Below, piece after piece: positions 1 to 7,458 of a stretch of DNA of 31,008 nt (positions are counted from its first letter, which is position 1; every line of letters starts with the position of its first letter). The DNA comes from JBBINE01 sp037444025 (GTDB lineage Bacteria > Patescibacteriota > Minisyncoccia > UBA6257 > HR35), in assembly GCA_037444025.1 (NCBI GenBank), contig JBBINE010000011.1, forward strand, positions 1 to 31,008. The letters are read 5' to 3'. A program made the position numbers and the translations under genes. The notes beneath the pieces were generated by a model that was not told the origin of the DNA, made no database searches, and worked only from the letters and a program-made list of their open reading frames with translations.

Positions 1-1
1 T

Positions 2-895
2 CTTTTTAAAATAAAAAACTTTCTTTTTTTCAAAAAAGTAAAAGAATATCCTCCAGTAATTTCTTCGCTGGAGATAAAAAATGGTTCAATTAGGGAAATA
101 AATATAACCACCACCTCTCTTTCTATTAAAAATGGATTAGTTGATAATATTGAGGGTATTTATTTTTCCATTATTCTTCCTGAAAATTTCGATAAAAATA
201 AAAATTATGATCTTTTGGTTTGGCTTCACGGTGGTCCTCATAGACAATCTTCGTTAGGTTTTCATCCTTATTTAAGCTACGGAATGTATGATTATTTATT
301 AGAAAAAATAAGAGAAGAAAATTTCATTATAACGAAAATAGATTATGTTGGTAGTTTTGGTTATGGAAGAAAATTTGCTGAAGATTTAAAATTTAATATA
401 GGAAAAAAAGATGTCGAAAGTGTTTTTAAGGTGATTGAAAAAATTAAAGCTGAATATTCCATTAATAAAATTAATCTTATGGGAATAAGCTATGGAGGTT
501 ATTTATCTTTAAAAGCTATATATGAACATCCTGAACAAATTGAAAGAGCTATCTCGATCAATGGAGTTACTGACTGGTGGACGTTAATAAACAATAATCC
601 TTCCAGTATTTTTAAAATTTTTTTTGAAAGCAATGATTACGATACAAACAAAAAATATTATAATCAAGCTTCTGTTTTTCTGGAACCAGAAAGATTACGA
701 AACAAAAAAATTTTGATTATTTATGGAGAAAAAGATTCTACTGTTCCTGTCTCTCAAGAAAAACTTTTCCTAGAAAAATTTAACGGCATCGCTAATCTAT
801 CAGTACTTTCTTTTCCAAAAGAAAAACATGTATTTTACTCAATCGAAAATTGGGAAAATCTTTTACAGAAAATAAAAAGTTTTTTAACTGATTAA
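2..895 (+). CDS. S9-type prolyl oligopeptidase / alpha-beta hydrolase, C-terminal part (cut by window edge)
   Basis: The reading frame is open from base 2 with no stop, so the gene begins left of the window and 297 residues are visible. A TTG at 215 is only an internal codon. The sequence shows an oxyanion motif WLHGGP and a nucleophile elbow GISYGGY with Ser at visible residue 163. A plausible acid follows in YGEKDSTVP (Asp245), and the catalytic His in KEKHVF (His276). This order matches the C-terminal catalytic domain of the S9 (DPP/acylaminoacyl peptidase) family, which cleaves short peptides. The N-terminal propeller, if there is one, lies outside the window. The gene is convergent with the MscS-like gene, 3 nt away. 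A generic esterase of the same fold is less likely but possible. Confidence 0.85.
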   Translation, partial: LFKIKNFLFFKKVKEYPPVISSLEIKNGSIREINITTTSLSIKNGLVDNIEGIYFSIILPENFDKNKNYDLLVWLHGGPHRQSSLGFHPYLSYGMYDYLLEKIREENFIITKIDYVGSFGYGRKFAEDLKFNIGKKDVESVFKVIEKIKAEYSINKINLMGISYGGYLSLKAIYEHPEQIERAISINGVTDWWTLINNNPSSIFKIFFESNDYDTNKKYYNQASVFLEPERLRNKKILIIYGEKDSTVPVSQEKLFLEKFNGIANLSVLSFPKEKHVFYSIENWENLLQKIKSFLTD

Positions 896-898
896 AAG

Positions 899-1423
899 CT
901 AAGTATTATTTATCTTTTTAGAAACAACCTTAATATAACTATTAGGAAAAGAGTGGATATATCCATTATCATCTTTGATATAGGTTCTCCTTAACGTTAT
1001 ATCCACTACTTCACCTTCAATTTCACCTATTTTTACTCTATCTCCTATGTAGTAAATCCTATCTAAAATAATAGAAACTCCACTAATAATATCGGAAATC
1101 AAAGCTTGTCCTGATAAACCAACTAAAACTCCTACAATTCCTAAACCAGTTAAGATAGAGGTTATTTTTATTTTATACATAGAAAGAACTATCATCAGAA
1201 CTATTATAAAAACAAATAGACTTTTAACGCTCTTAATAAAAGAGAAAGCTGTCATAATTTTATTTTCTTTTCCTTGAGAAATTTTATCAGTAAATCTATT
1301 GCGAAAAATTATAAATATAAAAACATTAGCTAAATTATTAACAATTAAAGCCAAGATAATGATCATAATTATCTTAATCTCTCTTAAAGAGAATAAATAT
1401 TTTAGACTATCAAGATATATCAT
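899..1423 (-). CDS. Small MscS-family mechanosensitive channel protein
   Basis: A 174-residue membrane protein. Residues about 15-40 and 65-85 are hydrophobic segments. They are followed by the MscS pore-helix-like stretch GLGIVGVLVGLSGQ and the conserved beta-domain signature, with GDRVKIGEIEGEVVDI, then R..T and a PN..I motif near the C-terminus. Family members form heptameric tension-gated channels that release solutes on hypo-osmotic shock. This one ends right after the beta domain and lacks the C-terminal alpha/beta vestibule, so it is shorter than E. coli MscS (286 residues). It is convergent with the peptidase gene and stands alone. The family call is firm; gating behaviour is inference. 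Confidence 0.9.
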   Translation of the reverse strand: MIYLDSLKYLFSLREIKIIMIIILALIVNNLANVFIFIIFRNRFTDKISQGKENKIMTAFSFIKSVKSLFVFIIVLMIVLSMYKIKITSILTGLGIVGVLVGLSGQALISDIISGVSIILDRIYYIGDRVKIGEIEGEVVDITLRRTYIKDDNGYIHSFPNSYIKVVSKKINNT

Positions 1424-1459
1424 AATTTTATTATATCTTAGTAATCAGAAAAAGTTAAA

Positions 1460-2188
1460 TCAAGTTTTTAAAGAATTTAACTTTAAGTAATAATTACAAT
1501 AATCACAATTTGGATTAAAGTCAGGAATTTTTTCCTGGTTTAGAAGTTCATAAATTTCAAATATGGTTTTTTCTACCCAAAAATCATCACCTTCATATGG
1601 AATCAAAACAACATCAAATTCAAGTTTAGCATCAAAGGCTTCTTTATCTTTTAAAGCATTAACGTAAACAAAATAAGCTGTGTTAGATACATTAAAATAA
1701 TTTTTTCTAAAAAGCCATTGATAAATTTCAACTTCTCTTTTATAGCTATCTTTATAACCACCACCATCAAGACTAATCTTTTCTGAGGTGCTTGTAGCTT
1801 TATAATCAATAATATAAATTAAGTTATTATCATCTTTCCAGATATCGTCAACCTTGCCATAAATTAAAAAATTGGTTTTTTCATGAAAATAAGAGATACC
1901 CTTATTTCTCCACTCTTTAAGTTCACTATGATTATAAGGAACTAAATTTAAATTGTATTTTTCTAAAAGAGGATGATTCTCATCTTTAACTCTATAAATA
2001 TCAAATTCTTTTTTTAATAAATAATCTACAGCGTTGTTGAGGGTAAAAGGAGGAGTTTTTGGTTTAGAAATGCCTAATTTAACATCTAAATAAAAACAAC
2101 GATGACAATTGATAAAATCATCAATTTTACTTCTACTTAGTTCAAAAATCTTATCTTTCCCTTCATAAATTCTTTGTTTGTAAGCCAT
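1460..2188 (-). CDS. PD-(D/E)XK nuclease-superfamily protein with paired CxxC motifs
   Basis: A 242-residue protein with a nuclease core: GKVDDIW (motif II Asp) followed by YIIDYKATS, which supplies the D-x-K catalytic residues. A CHRCFY motif lies near the N-terminus (residues about 29-34) and CDYCNY near the C-terminus. Four cysteines bracketing a PD-(D/E)XK core resemble the iron-sulfur arrangement of Cas4, AddB and RecB-like nucleases, so an Fe-S cluster is plausible but unproven. The start ATG lies 2 nt after the stop of the diguanylate cyclase gene, so the two are probably co-transcribed. No cas genes or CRISPR repeats are present, which makes a DNA-repair role more likely than adaptation. 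The substrate cannot be inferred. Confidence 0.8.
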   Translation of the reverse strand: MAYKQRIYEGKDKIFELSRSKIDDFINCHRCFYLDVKLGISKPKTPPFTLNNAVDYLLKKEFDIYRVKDENHPLLEKYNLNLVPYNHSELKEWRNKGISYFHEKTNFLIYGKVDDIWKDDNNLIYIIDYKATSTSEKISLDGGGYKDSYKREVEIYQWLFRKNYFNVSNTAYFVYVNALKDKEAFDAKLEFDVVLIPYEGDDFWVEKTIFEIYELLNQEKIPDFNPNCDYCNYYLKLNSLKT

Positions 2189-2190
2189 AT

Positions 2191-2766
2191 TTAATTCTTT
2201 TTAAGTATTATAGTTCTATTTTTACCTTCTCTTTTTGCTTTATACATCGCTTTATCAGCATTATTTATCAATTCCTTCAATGTTTCCTCTTTTTCATAGG
2301 AAACAACCCCAAGACTAATAGTAAATTTTATATTTTTATTTTTAAATTTGACATTTATTTTCTCGATTTTTTTTCTTAATCTTTCAGCTACCTCATAAGC
2401 TGAATCTATATTGCATCCAATTAATAAAATAGAAAATTCTTCCCCCCCTATTCTACCAATAATATCAGATTTTCTTAATTCTTTTTTCAACACTTTAGCT
2501 AATCTTGAAAGAACTAAATCGCCACATTGATGTCCAAAAGTATCATTTATTGATTTAAAATTATCCACATCAAGAACTATAACAGAAAGAGGTATTTTAT
2601 ATATTCTTCTTCTTTCTTGAGATATTTTTCTTTGATAAGATAAAGTTTTAAATATTTTTTCTCCTTCATTAAAAAATCCTCTTCTATTATAAACGCGAGT
2701 AAGTTCGTCATAATAAGCTAAAAATTCTAATTTTTTTATTTTTTTTAATAAGCTTTCTATCTTCAT
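2191..2766 (-). CDS. GGDEF-domain diguanylate cyclase (stand-alone domain)
   Basis: A 191-residue protein that is almost entirely one GGDEF domain. DELTRVYNRRGF opens the domain, DVDNFKSINDTFGHQCGD carries the metal-binding Asp and base-contact residues, and RIGGEEF is an intact active-site motif. Five residues before GGEEF sits RKSD, the RxxD inhibitory I-site that binds product c-di-GMP. The protein should condense two GTP to c-di-GMP with feedback control. There is no transmembrane segment and no sensor domain, only a short helical N-terminus. No EAL, HD-GYP or PilZ protein is encoded in the window. It lies directly upstream of the PD-(D/E)XK gene with a 2-nt gap, an unexplained pairing. 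Confidence 0.92.
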   Translation of the reverse strand: MKIESLLKKIKKLEFLAYYDELTRVYNRRGFFNEGEKIFKTLSYQRKISQERRRIYKIPLSVIVLDVDNFKSINDTFGHQCGDLVLSRLAKVLKKELRKSDIIGRIGGEEFSILLIGCNIDSAYEVAERLRKKIEKINVKFKNKNIKFTISLGVVSYEKEETLKELINNADKAMYKAKREGKNRTIILKKN

Positions 2767-2827
2767 CAGATTCGATCTTTGCTTTTTTGTTTTTAGCTAA
2801 ATTCGAATATCTCTTTCTAAATAAAAG

Positions 2828-2847
2828 AGTTAAATATCTTTTTAACT
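2828..2847 (-). terminator. Weak intrinsic terminator after the secreted OB-like gene
   Basis: On the minus strand, AGTTAAA and TTTAACT (7-bp A/T-rich stem, 6-nt loop) follow the stop at 2854 and are followed by CTTTTATTT. The stem has little G+C, so termination may be inefficient. Confidence 0.35.
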
Positions 2848-2853
2848 ATAAGA

Positions 2854-3930
2854 TTAAAAGGAAGTATTAGTAGTAGAAGTTGCTATTTCTTCAACATGCT
2901 CAGCTATAATAAACCAAAAACCACCTTCAAGATTCATAAAACCATAACGACCCGTAATACGAACATCTTTATTTTCATTATTTTTAAGCATTTTCAAAAC
3001 TTTACTATCAGCTGCTTTTACTAAATAATAACGATAATAAGGCTGAGAAGTTGAAGTAACATAAGGAGAAGTAGGAGTAGAATCAGTAATTAAAACTCTT
3101 AAAACATGAGTGCCCCACATATAAATACTCGCACCTTGAGCAGTAAGATAACCGCCTAAAGTTCCATATGAAGTACTAGTTGAAAATTTTAAAATAGGCT
3201 GAGTAGCAGTAGAGGTAGGTAATCCCGGTCTTTTAACTTTTGGTATTTTAGGACCAACAGGAACAATAGGTTTTACTGGCTTAACTGGTTTTACTGGCAT
3301 TGGCTTGACAACGGGAAGATAAGAATTTTGAAGTACTACTGTTCTTATTTTTCTTACAATTAAAGCATTGATGGCATAATTATCTCTTTCCATAAAACCA
3401 TATACATTAACTACATCACCTGTTTTGAAATCATCTAAATTTAATCTTTGTCTGTTTCGAGCTAATAAAATAGTGTCATTAGAAATAGCGACTGTAAGAG
3501 TACTTTTTTTCAAAGAAGTTCTTAAAGAAAGAGGACATAAAACACTGGTATTACTTTCTTCACTTTGAAAAAGTTTACAAGTCCAAAAATTATACCTCGT
3601 TACTAAAAATACTGCTCGATAACCCTCCTGATTTTTAACAACATCTCTAATAATCAAATTGTTTAATTGAACTATAGCATCATCTGACTGATTTTCGTCA
3701 GGAAGAGGGATAGGAAGAAAATCACTACCCCCACCCATAGGTTGACCAAGGGTAGATGTAGGCGGAATCAAAACTGAATTTTCTAATGGCTGAATAATTT
3801 CTCTTACTGATTTATCAACTGGTTCTTCCACTGATGTTGAGATAGACTCTAATGATTGAGATAGAACAGAATAGGAAAATCCAAAAATAGTAATCAATAA
3901 AGATAAATAGAAAAAAGAGTATTTTTTCAT
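2854..3930 (-). CDS. Secreted protein with two OB-like domains and a Pro/Lys/Val linker
   Basis: 358 residues from the ATG at 3930. That start puts a clean signal peptide (MKKYSFFYLSLLITIFGF) first; a start 11 codons upstream is possible but would give a poorer signal. After a Pro-rich stretch, residues about 90-200 form a beta-rich domain ending in a TGDVVNVYGFMERD-like strand pattern, as in OB-fold (DUF5666-like) proteins. A low-complexity KPVKPVKPIVP hinge follows. A second similar domain carries VRITGRYGFMN near the C-terminus. It probably acts outside the membrane. No catalytic residues are recognisable, and the exact family is uncertain. The upstream gap is 250 nt and holds a GC-rich palindrome and tRNA-Ser. 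Confidence 0.7.
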   Translation of the reverse strand: MKKYSFFYLSLLITIFGFSYSVLSQSLESISTSVEEPVDKSVREIIQPLENSVLIPPTSTLGQPMGGGSDFLPIPLPDENQSDDAIVQLNNLIIRDVVKNQEGYRAVFLVTRYNFWTCKLFQSEESNTSVLCPLSLRTSLKKSTLTVAISNDTILLARNRQRLNLDDFKTGDVVNVYGFMERDNYAINALIVRKIRTVVLQNSYLPVVKPMPVKPVKPVKPIVPVGPKIPKVKRPGLPTSTATQPILKFSTSTSYGTLGGYLTAQGASIYMWGTHVLRVLITDSTPTSPYVTSTSQPYYRYYLVKAADSKVLKMLKNNENKDVRITGRYGFMNLEGGFWFIIAEHVEEIATSTTNTSF

Positions 3931-4137
3931 TTTGTTAATTAAAATGATATTAAAAACGACCAAGATATTACAGGCTTTAATAACGACTTTTTATGTTATA
4001 TTATTATAAATCAAATTTAAAATTTTTCCTAAACAAAACCAAAAAGTTAACTCAAGATATTAAAAATGACATGTTCTATATTTTAGCCAAAACTCAAACC
4101 TATTTCAGGGAAAACCCCAACGCTGACTTTTAGTCTG

Positions 4138-4150
4138 CCGCCTGCGGCGG
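4138..4150. repeat. GC-rich palindrome in the tRNA-Ser 3' flank
   Basis: CCGCC-TGC-GGCGG forms a 5-bp G/C stem with a 3-nt loop inside a GC-rich patch (about 4130-4160) that contrasts with the A+T-rich surroundings. It lies 30 nt downstream of tRNA-Ser on the tRNA strand and might help 3' processing or termination. No T-run follows. It may also be a REP-like repeat; only one copy is visible in the window. Confidence 0.5.
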
Positions 4151-4180
4151 GGCGAGGCGAAAAACTCGTCGTGTATAAAC

Positions 4181-4270
4181 TGGCGGAGGGGGTGGGATTC
4201 GAACCCACGAGTCCTTTATACAAGGACGCAGTTTAGCAAACTGCTGCCTTAACCACTCGGCCACCCCTCC
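4181..4270 (-). tRNA. tRNA-Ser (anticodon GCT)
   Basis: The minus strand folds as a class II tRNA. The 5' GGAGGGG pairs over 7 bp with CCCCTCC. The anticodon loop contains TTTGCTAA, giving anticodon GCT (Ser AGC/AGU). A long variable arm (about CGTCCTTGTATAAAGGAC) is typical of tRNA-Ser. The T arm reads GTGGGTTCGAATCCCAC. Discriminator G is followed by an encoded CCA at 4181-4183. It begins 1 nt after the SIMPL gene stop, so it may be co-transcribed. Confidence 0.97.
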
Positions 4271-4271
4271 T

Positions 4272-5000
4272 TTAATCTACTATAAAAGAAACTTTAACCG
4301 TCACCATTACTTCTTTCTCGATAGTATTAACATCATAGGTTCCATAATCGGATATTTCTACGGAATTAGGAGATAAAACTTGAACTACGCCCATACTTGC
4401 AGATTTAACCGATTTAATTTTTTTACCTGTTGCCGAAGCAATCTTTGCGGCTCTTACTTTTGCGTCTTCAATAGCATTTCCAAGTAAATCAACCCTTAGT
4501 TGTGGTAATTTAGAATAATAATACTCTAAGGAAACAGTGGAAAAGAAAACTCCTCTATCTATTAACTTTTGCACGTTTTGAGCTATATTGGAAATTTTAT
4601 TTACTTCTTCGGAATTTATTTCTACGGTCTGTCTTAAGATATATTCTCTGGTCTGCGATGAATTCTCATTATAAACCTGTTCCATAAACACTGGGGAAAT
4701 AGTTATTTCTTTTTCATCAATACCATTTTCTTTTAAAAATTTTATTAATTCTTCTTTGTCTCGAGACATTTGAAGATAGCCAGATTTTAATTCTTTATCT
4801 AAAACTCTTCTAAAAAATTCACCCCTCCATTTAACTTGATCAGAAATAACCCGAGTACGAGTTGATCCAACCACAGTCAAGACATTATCTTGTTTTTTTA
4901 TCTCCACTAAAGATCTAGAGATGAACAAAGAACTCAAAACAAGTGAAAATCCTAAAATTAAAGAGGGAATAATTATTCCTTTTGACCTCAATATCTCCAT
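4272..5000 (-). CDS. SIMPL-domain (DUF541) membrane-anchored protein
   Basis: 242 residues. Residues about 10-30 form one N-terminal transmembrane anchor. The SIMPL/DUF541 domain follows, starting at VLTVVGSTRTRVISDQVKW, with VNKISNIAQNVQKLIDRGV in the middle and DLLGNAIEDAKVRAAKIA, the most conserved block, near residue 180. The C-terminus has the typical EVMVTVKVSFIVD strand. Family members (E. coli YggE, mammalian SIMPL) form periplasmic or extracytoplasmic assemblies linked to stress tolerance; the biochemical role is unclear. The length is normal for the family. tRNA-Ser follows immediately. Confidence 0.9.
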   Translation of the reverse strand: MEILRSKGIIIPSLILGFSLVLSSLFISRSLVEIKKQDNVLTVVGSTRTRVISDQVKWRGEFFRRVLDKELKSGYLQMSRDKEELIKFLKENGIDEKEITISPVFMEQVYNENSSQTREYILRQTVEINSEEVNKISNIAQNVQKLIDRGVFFSTVSLEYYYSKLPQLRVDLLGNAIEDAKVRAAKIASATGKKIKSVKSASMGVVQVLSPNSVEISDYGTYDVNTIEKEVMVTVKVSFIVD

Positions 5001-5072
5001 AATTAGAATTATAACACATTTAATACATTTTAAAAAACTTTCAAATTACTTAGCTAATTTAAAAGATCATTA

Positions 5073-6284
5073 TTACTCTTTGTATCTTATTTTAAAAAAT
5101 CTATGCTTTCCTACCTTAAAAAAAGTCCCATCTTTTAATCTGATGTTTTTGGCTGTAGCCAAGTTAATCTTTTCCCCGTTAACTTCGACAGCACCAGAAG
5201 CAAGAAGATGACGCGCTTCACTTTTACTTTTTGTTATTTTAAAATCAAATAAAAAATTAATTAAAGAAGAAAAATTGTATGTAGAATTAACCGTAATCTC
5301 AACTGGAGAAGAAGGCATTTTTTTTTCTTGAAAAATATCTCTAAAATTATCTTGTGTTTTTTGGGCTAAATGTTCATCATAATATTCTTTAACTATTTCA
5401 AAAGCTAATTTTTCTTTAGCTTCTTTAGGATGACCAGATAAAATTTTTTTAATTTCTGCAGAAGAAAAATTAGTCAGGAGATCAAACCATTGCATCATAC
5501 ATTCATCGGGTAGACTCATTGTTTTACCATAAATTTCATCTGGGCTTTCACTAATACCAATATAATTCCCATAGCTTTTACTCATTTTTCTCTTATCTAA
5601 TCCTAATAAAAGAGGCAACAAAACAATAACTTGTTTTTCTTGACCAAATTTAGATTGAAGTATTCTTCCCGTAATACAATTAAATTCCTGATCACTTCCT
5701 CCTAATTCAATATCGGCCTCAACATTAACACTGTCATACGCTTGAAGCATAGGATAAATTAACTCATGAAGATAAATAGGATTATTTTCTTTTAATCTAT
5801 TTTGGAAATCTTCTCTTTCTATTATTTGCTGTAAAGTAACTTGAGAAAATAATTTTATTATTGAATTTAAATTTAACTTAGATAACCATTCAGAATTATA
5901 ACGAATTTCTAAATTATCTTGTTTCAATATTTTACTAGCCTGTTTTAGGTAGCTCTTCATATTTTTTTTAACCTCTTGATCTGATAATTGTGGTCTGGTT
6001 ATTTTTTTACCCGTAGGATCTCCTATTTTAGCAGTAAAGTCTCCTATAATCAAAACAGCTTTATGGCCAAGTTCTTGAAATTCTCTCATTTTTTTTAAAA
6101 CCACAGCAAACCCTAAATGAATATCTGGAGCGGTAGGATCAATTCCTAGTTTAACTCTTAAAGGTTTTTGTTCAAGTAAAGATTTTTTAATTTTTATTTT
6201 TAATTCTTCCAAAGTAATTATTTTTGAACTTTTTCTTTTTATAATAGACACTTGCTTTTTTATTTCTTCCTCTAAGGTAATCAT
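5073..6284 (-). CDS. tyrS: Tyrosyl-tRNA synthetase
   Basis: 403 residues from the ATG at 6284, 1 nt after the enolase stop. The frame continues upstream to a TTG at 6305, but that would lie inside the enolase gene. It charges tRNA-Tyr with tyrosine using ATP. The class I signatures are KLGIDPTAPDIHLGF (HIGH region near residue 56) and DKRKMSKSYGN (KMSKS near residue 233). The C-terminal S4 RNA-binding domain contains SKSEARHLLASGAVEVNG. The second His of HIGH is Phe here (HLGF). The overall layout matches the TyrZ-like bacterial branch rather than tryptophanyl synthetase. The gene forms the downstream end of a ppsA-eno-tyrS transcription unit. Confidence 0.95.
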   Translation of the reverse strand: MITLEEEIKKQVSIIKRKSSKIITLEELKIKIKKSLLEQKPLRVKLGIDPTAPDIHLGFAVVLKKMREFQELGHKAVLIIGDFTAKIGDPTGKKITRPQLSDQEVKKNMKSYLKQASKILKQDNLEIRYNSEWLSKLNLNSIIKLFSQVTLQQIIEREDFQNRLKENNPIYLHELIYPMLQAYDSVNVEADIELGGSDQEFNCITGRILQSKFGQEKQVIVLLPLLLGLDKRKMSKSYGNYIGISESPDEIYGKTMSLPDECMMQWFDLLTNFSSAEIKKILSGHPKEAKEKLAFEIVKEYYDEHLAQKTQDNFRDIFQEKKMPSSPVEITVNSTYNFSSLINFLFDFKITKSKSEARHLLASGAVEVNGEKINLATAKNIRLKDGTFFKVGKHRFFKIRYKE

Positions 6285-6285
6285 T

Positions 6286-7458
6286 TTATTGGTTAAGAAT
6301 ATCAATCAATCTGTTATATTTACTGACTCGTTCTCCTCCAAGAGGAGCACCTATTTTAAAAAATTCGCTTCCACAAGCTACACCTAAATCAATAATCCAA
6401 TCATCGTTAGTTTCGCCACTTCGATGAGAAAAAATAGTAAACAAGTTGTTTTCTTTAGCCAGTTTAACAAATTGAAGTGTCTCATAAACAGTTCCTATTT
6501 GATTCGGTTTAACTATAACTCCATCAATAGATTCTTTCTCTAAAGCAATTTTTAGTCTTTCAGTGTTAGTTGTGGTTAAATCATCTCCAATAACTTTGAA
6601 ATTAAAATTTTTTCTTAGTCTAAAAAAATTATCAAATTCATTTTCTTTAAAAGGATCTTCCAAATATTTAACTCCAATTTGTTCTAAATTTTTATATACT
6701 CCAAACCAATCCATATCTTTCTCGATTTGATTACAAGCAATATCTAAACCTAAATCGAAATTGATAAATTCTTTTAAGTATAAGAGTGGTTCAAGATTAT
6801 CATTAAAATTTGTAGAAAAAGCATTTTCGTCGTTATACCCCAAAGGTCGAGGAAGGGTATTTTCTAAATTTTTCATAGTTAAATTGATTTCTGATAATGT
6901 CTTTTCTTCAATACCATTTTTAGTTATCAACCAATATTCTTGAAAATCTAAATTATTAAAAGAATGAACCCCACCCCCCACGGTGTTGATTATTAAATTA
7001 AAAGGTATCTTTTTTATCTCTTGTTCAATATCTTTATAATGATTATCGGTTAATTCTGAAAACAGGGGATAAAATTCGTTATCATGAAAGTACTCTCTTT
7101 TTAAGTAACGGTAAAGTTCTAATTTTTCTTTTTTAGCCAACATTCTTAAAAAGGCAATCGAAAGTCCCAAAACAAAATTAGCTCCTAATTCCTCTTTGTT
7201 TTTTCCCGATTTTTCAATTAAAAAATTGTCAAACTCTATAGAAGTTTTAAAATCAATGTTTTTAACTTCTTGAAAAAAAGAGGGTAATTTTTTTTTAACC
7301 TCGTCTATGTTTAAACAAATCGCTTCATAATTACCTACACTTTTACCCATAGGAACACTAGCAGAAGCAAAAATTCCTTCACTTTCAATTAAAACTTCGA
7401 GAGTATCTTTTCCTCTTGAATCTAAAATCTTCTTAACTTTAATTCTCTCTATCTTCAT
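6286..7458 (-). CDS. eno: Divergent enolase (phosphopyruvate hydratase)
   Basis: 390 residues from the ATG at 7458; a TTG two codons upstream is less likely. It interconverts 2-phosphoglycerate and PEP. Recognisable family blocks are the N-terminal ILDSRGKDTLEV, the DFQEYW Glu, a DENAF version of the usual DEGGF, and the Mg ligands in DIA, EDP and GDD. KPNQIG (catalytic Lys), SHRSGET and SKYN follow. Several normally invariant positions are altered: the mobile loop reads VPMGKSVGNYEA instead of VPSGASTG, and the NGGxHA block reads TVGGGVHSFNN. The length is about 35 residues under typical bacterial enolase. The start overlaps the ppsA stop by 20 nt, so the two are coupled. Core catalytic residues are kept, so activity is likely. 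Confidence 0.88.
   Translation of the reverse strand: MKIERIKVKKILDSRGKDTLEVLIESEGIFASASVPMGKSVGNYEAICLNIDEVKKKLPSFFQEVKNIDFKTSIEFDNFLIEKSGKNKEELGANFVLGLSIAFLRMLAKKEKLELYRYLKREYFHDNEFYPLFSELTDNHYKDIEQEIKKIPFNLIINTVGGGVHSFNNLDFQEYWLITKNGIEEKTLSEINLTMKNLENTLPRPLGYNDENAFSTNFNDNLEPLLYLKEFINFDLGLDIACNQIEKDMDWFGVYKNLEQIGVKYLEDPFKENEFDNFFRLRKNFNFKVIGDDLTTTNTERLKIALEKESIDGVIVKPNQIGTVYETLQFVKLAKENNLFTIFSHRSGETNDDWIIDLGVACGSEFFKIGAPLGGERVSKYNRLIDILNQ

Noticed and set aside
1460..2188. Cas4 assignment for the PD-(D/E)XK protein
   Set aside because: Cas4-like Cys layout alone is not enough; no cas1, cas2 or repeat array is nearby.
6108..6120. HLGF instead of HxGH in TyrS as a sign of an inactive enzyme
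   Set aside because: The first His, the KMSKS motif and all other blocks are intact, and the second His of HIGH is known to vary in class I synthetases.
6285..6305. TTG start for tyrS at 6305
   Set aside because: It would lie inside the enolase gene; the ATG at 6284 directly follows the enolase stop.
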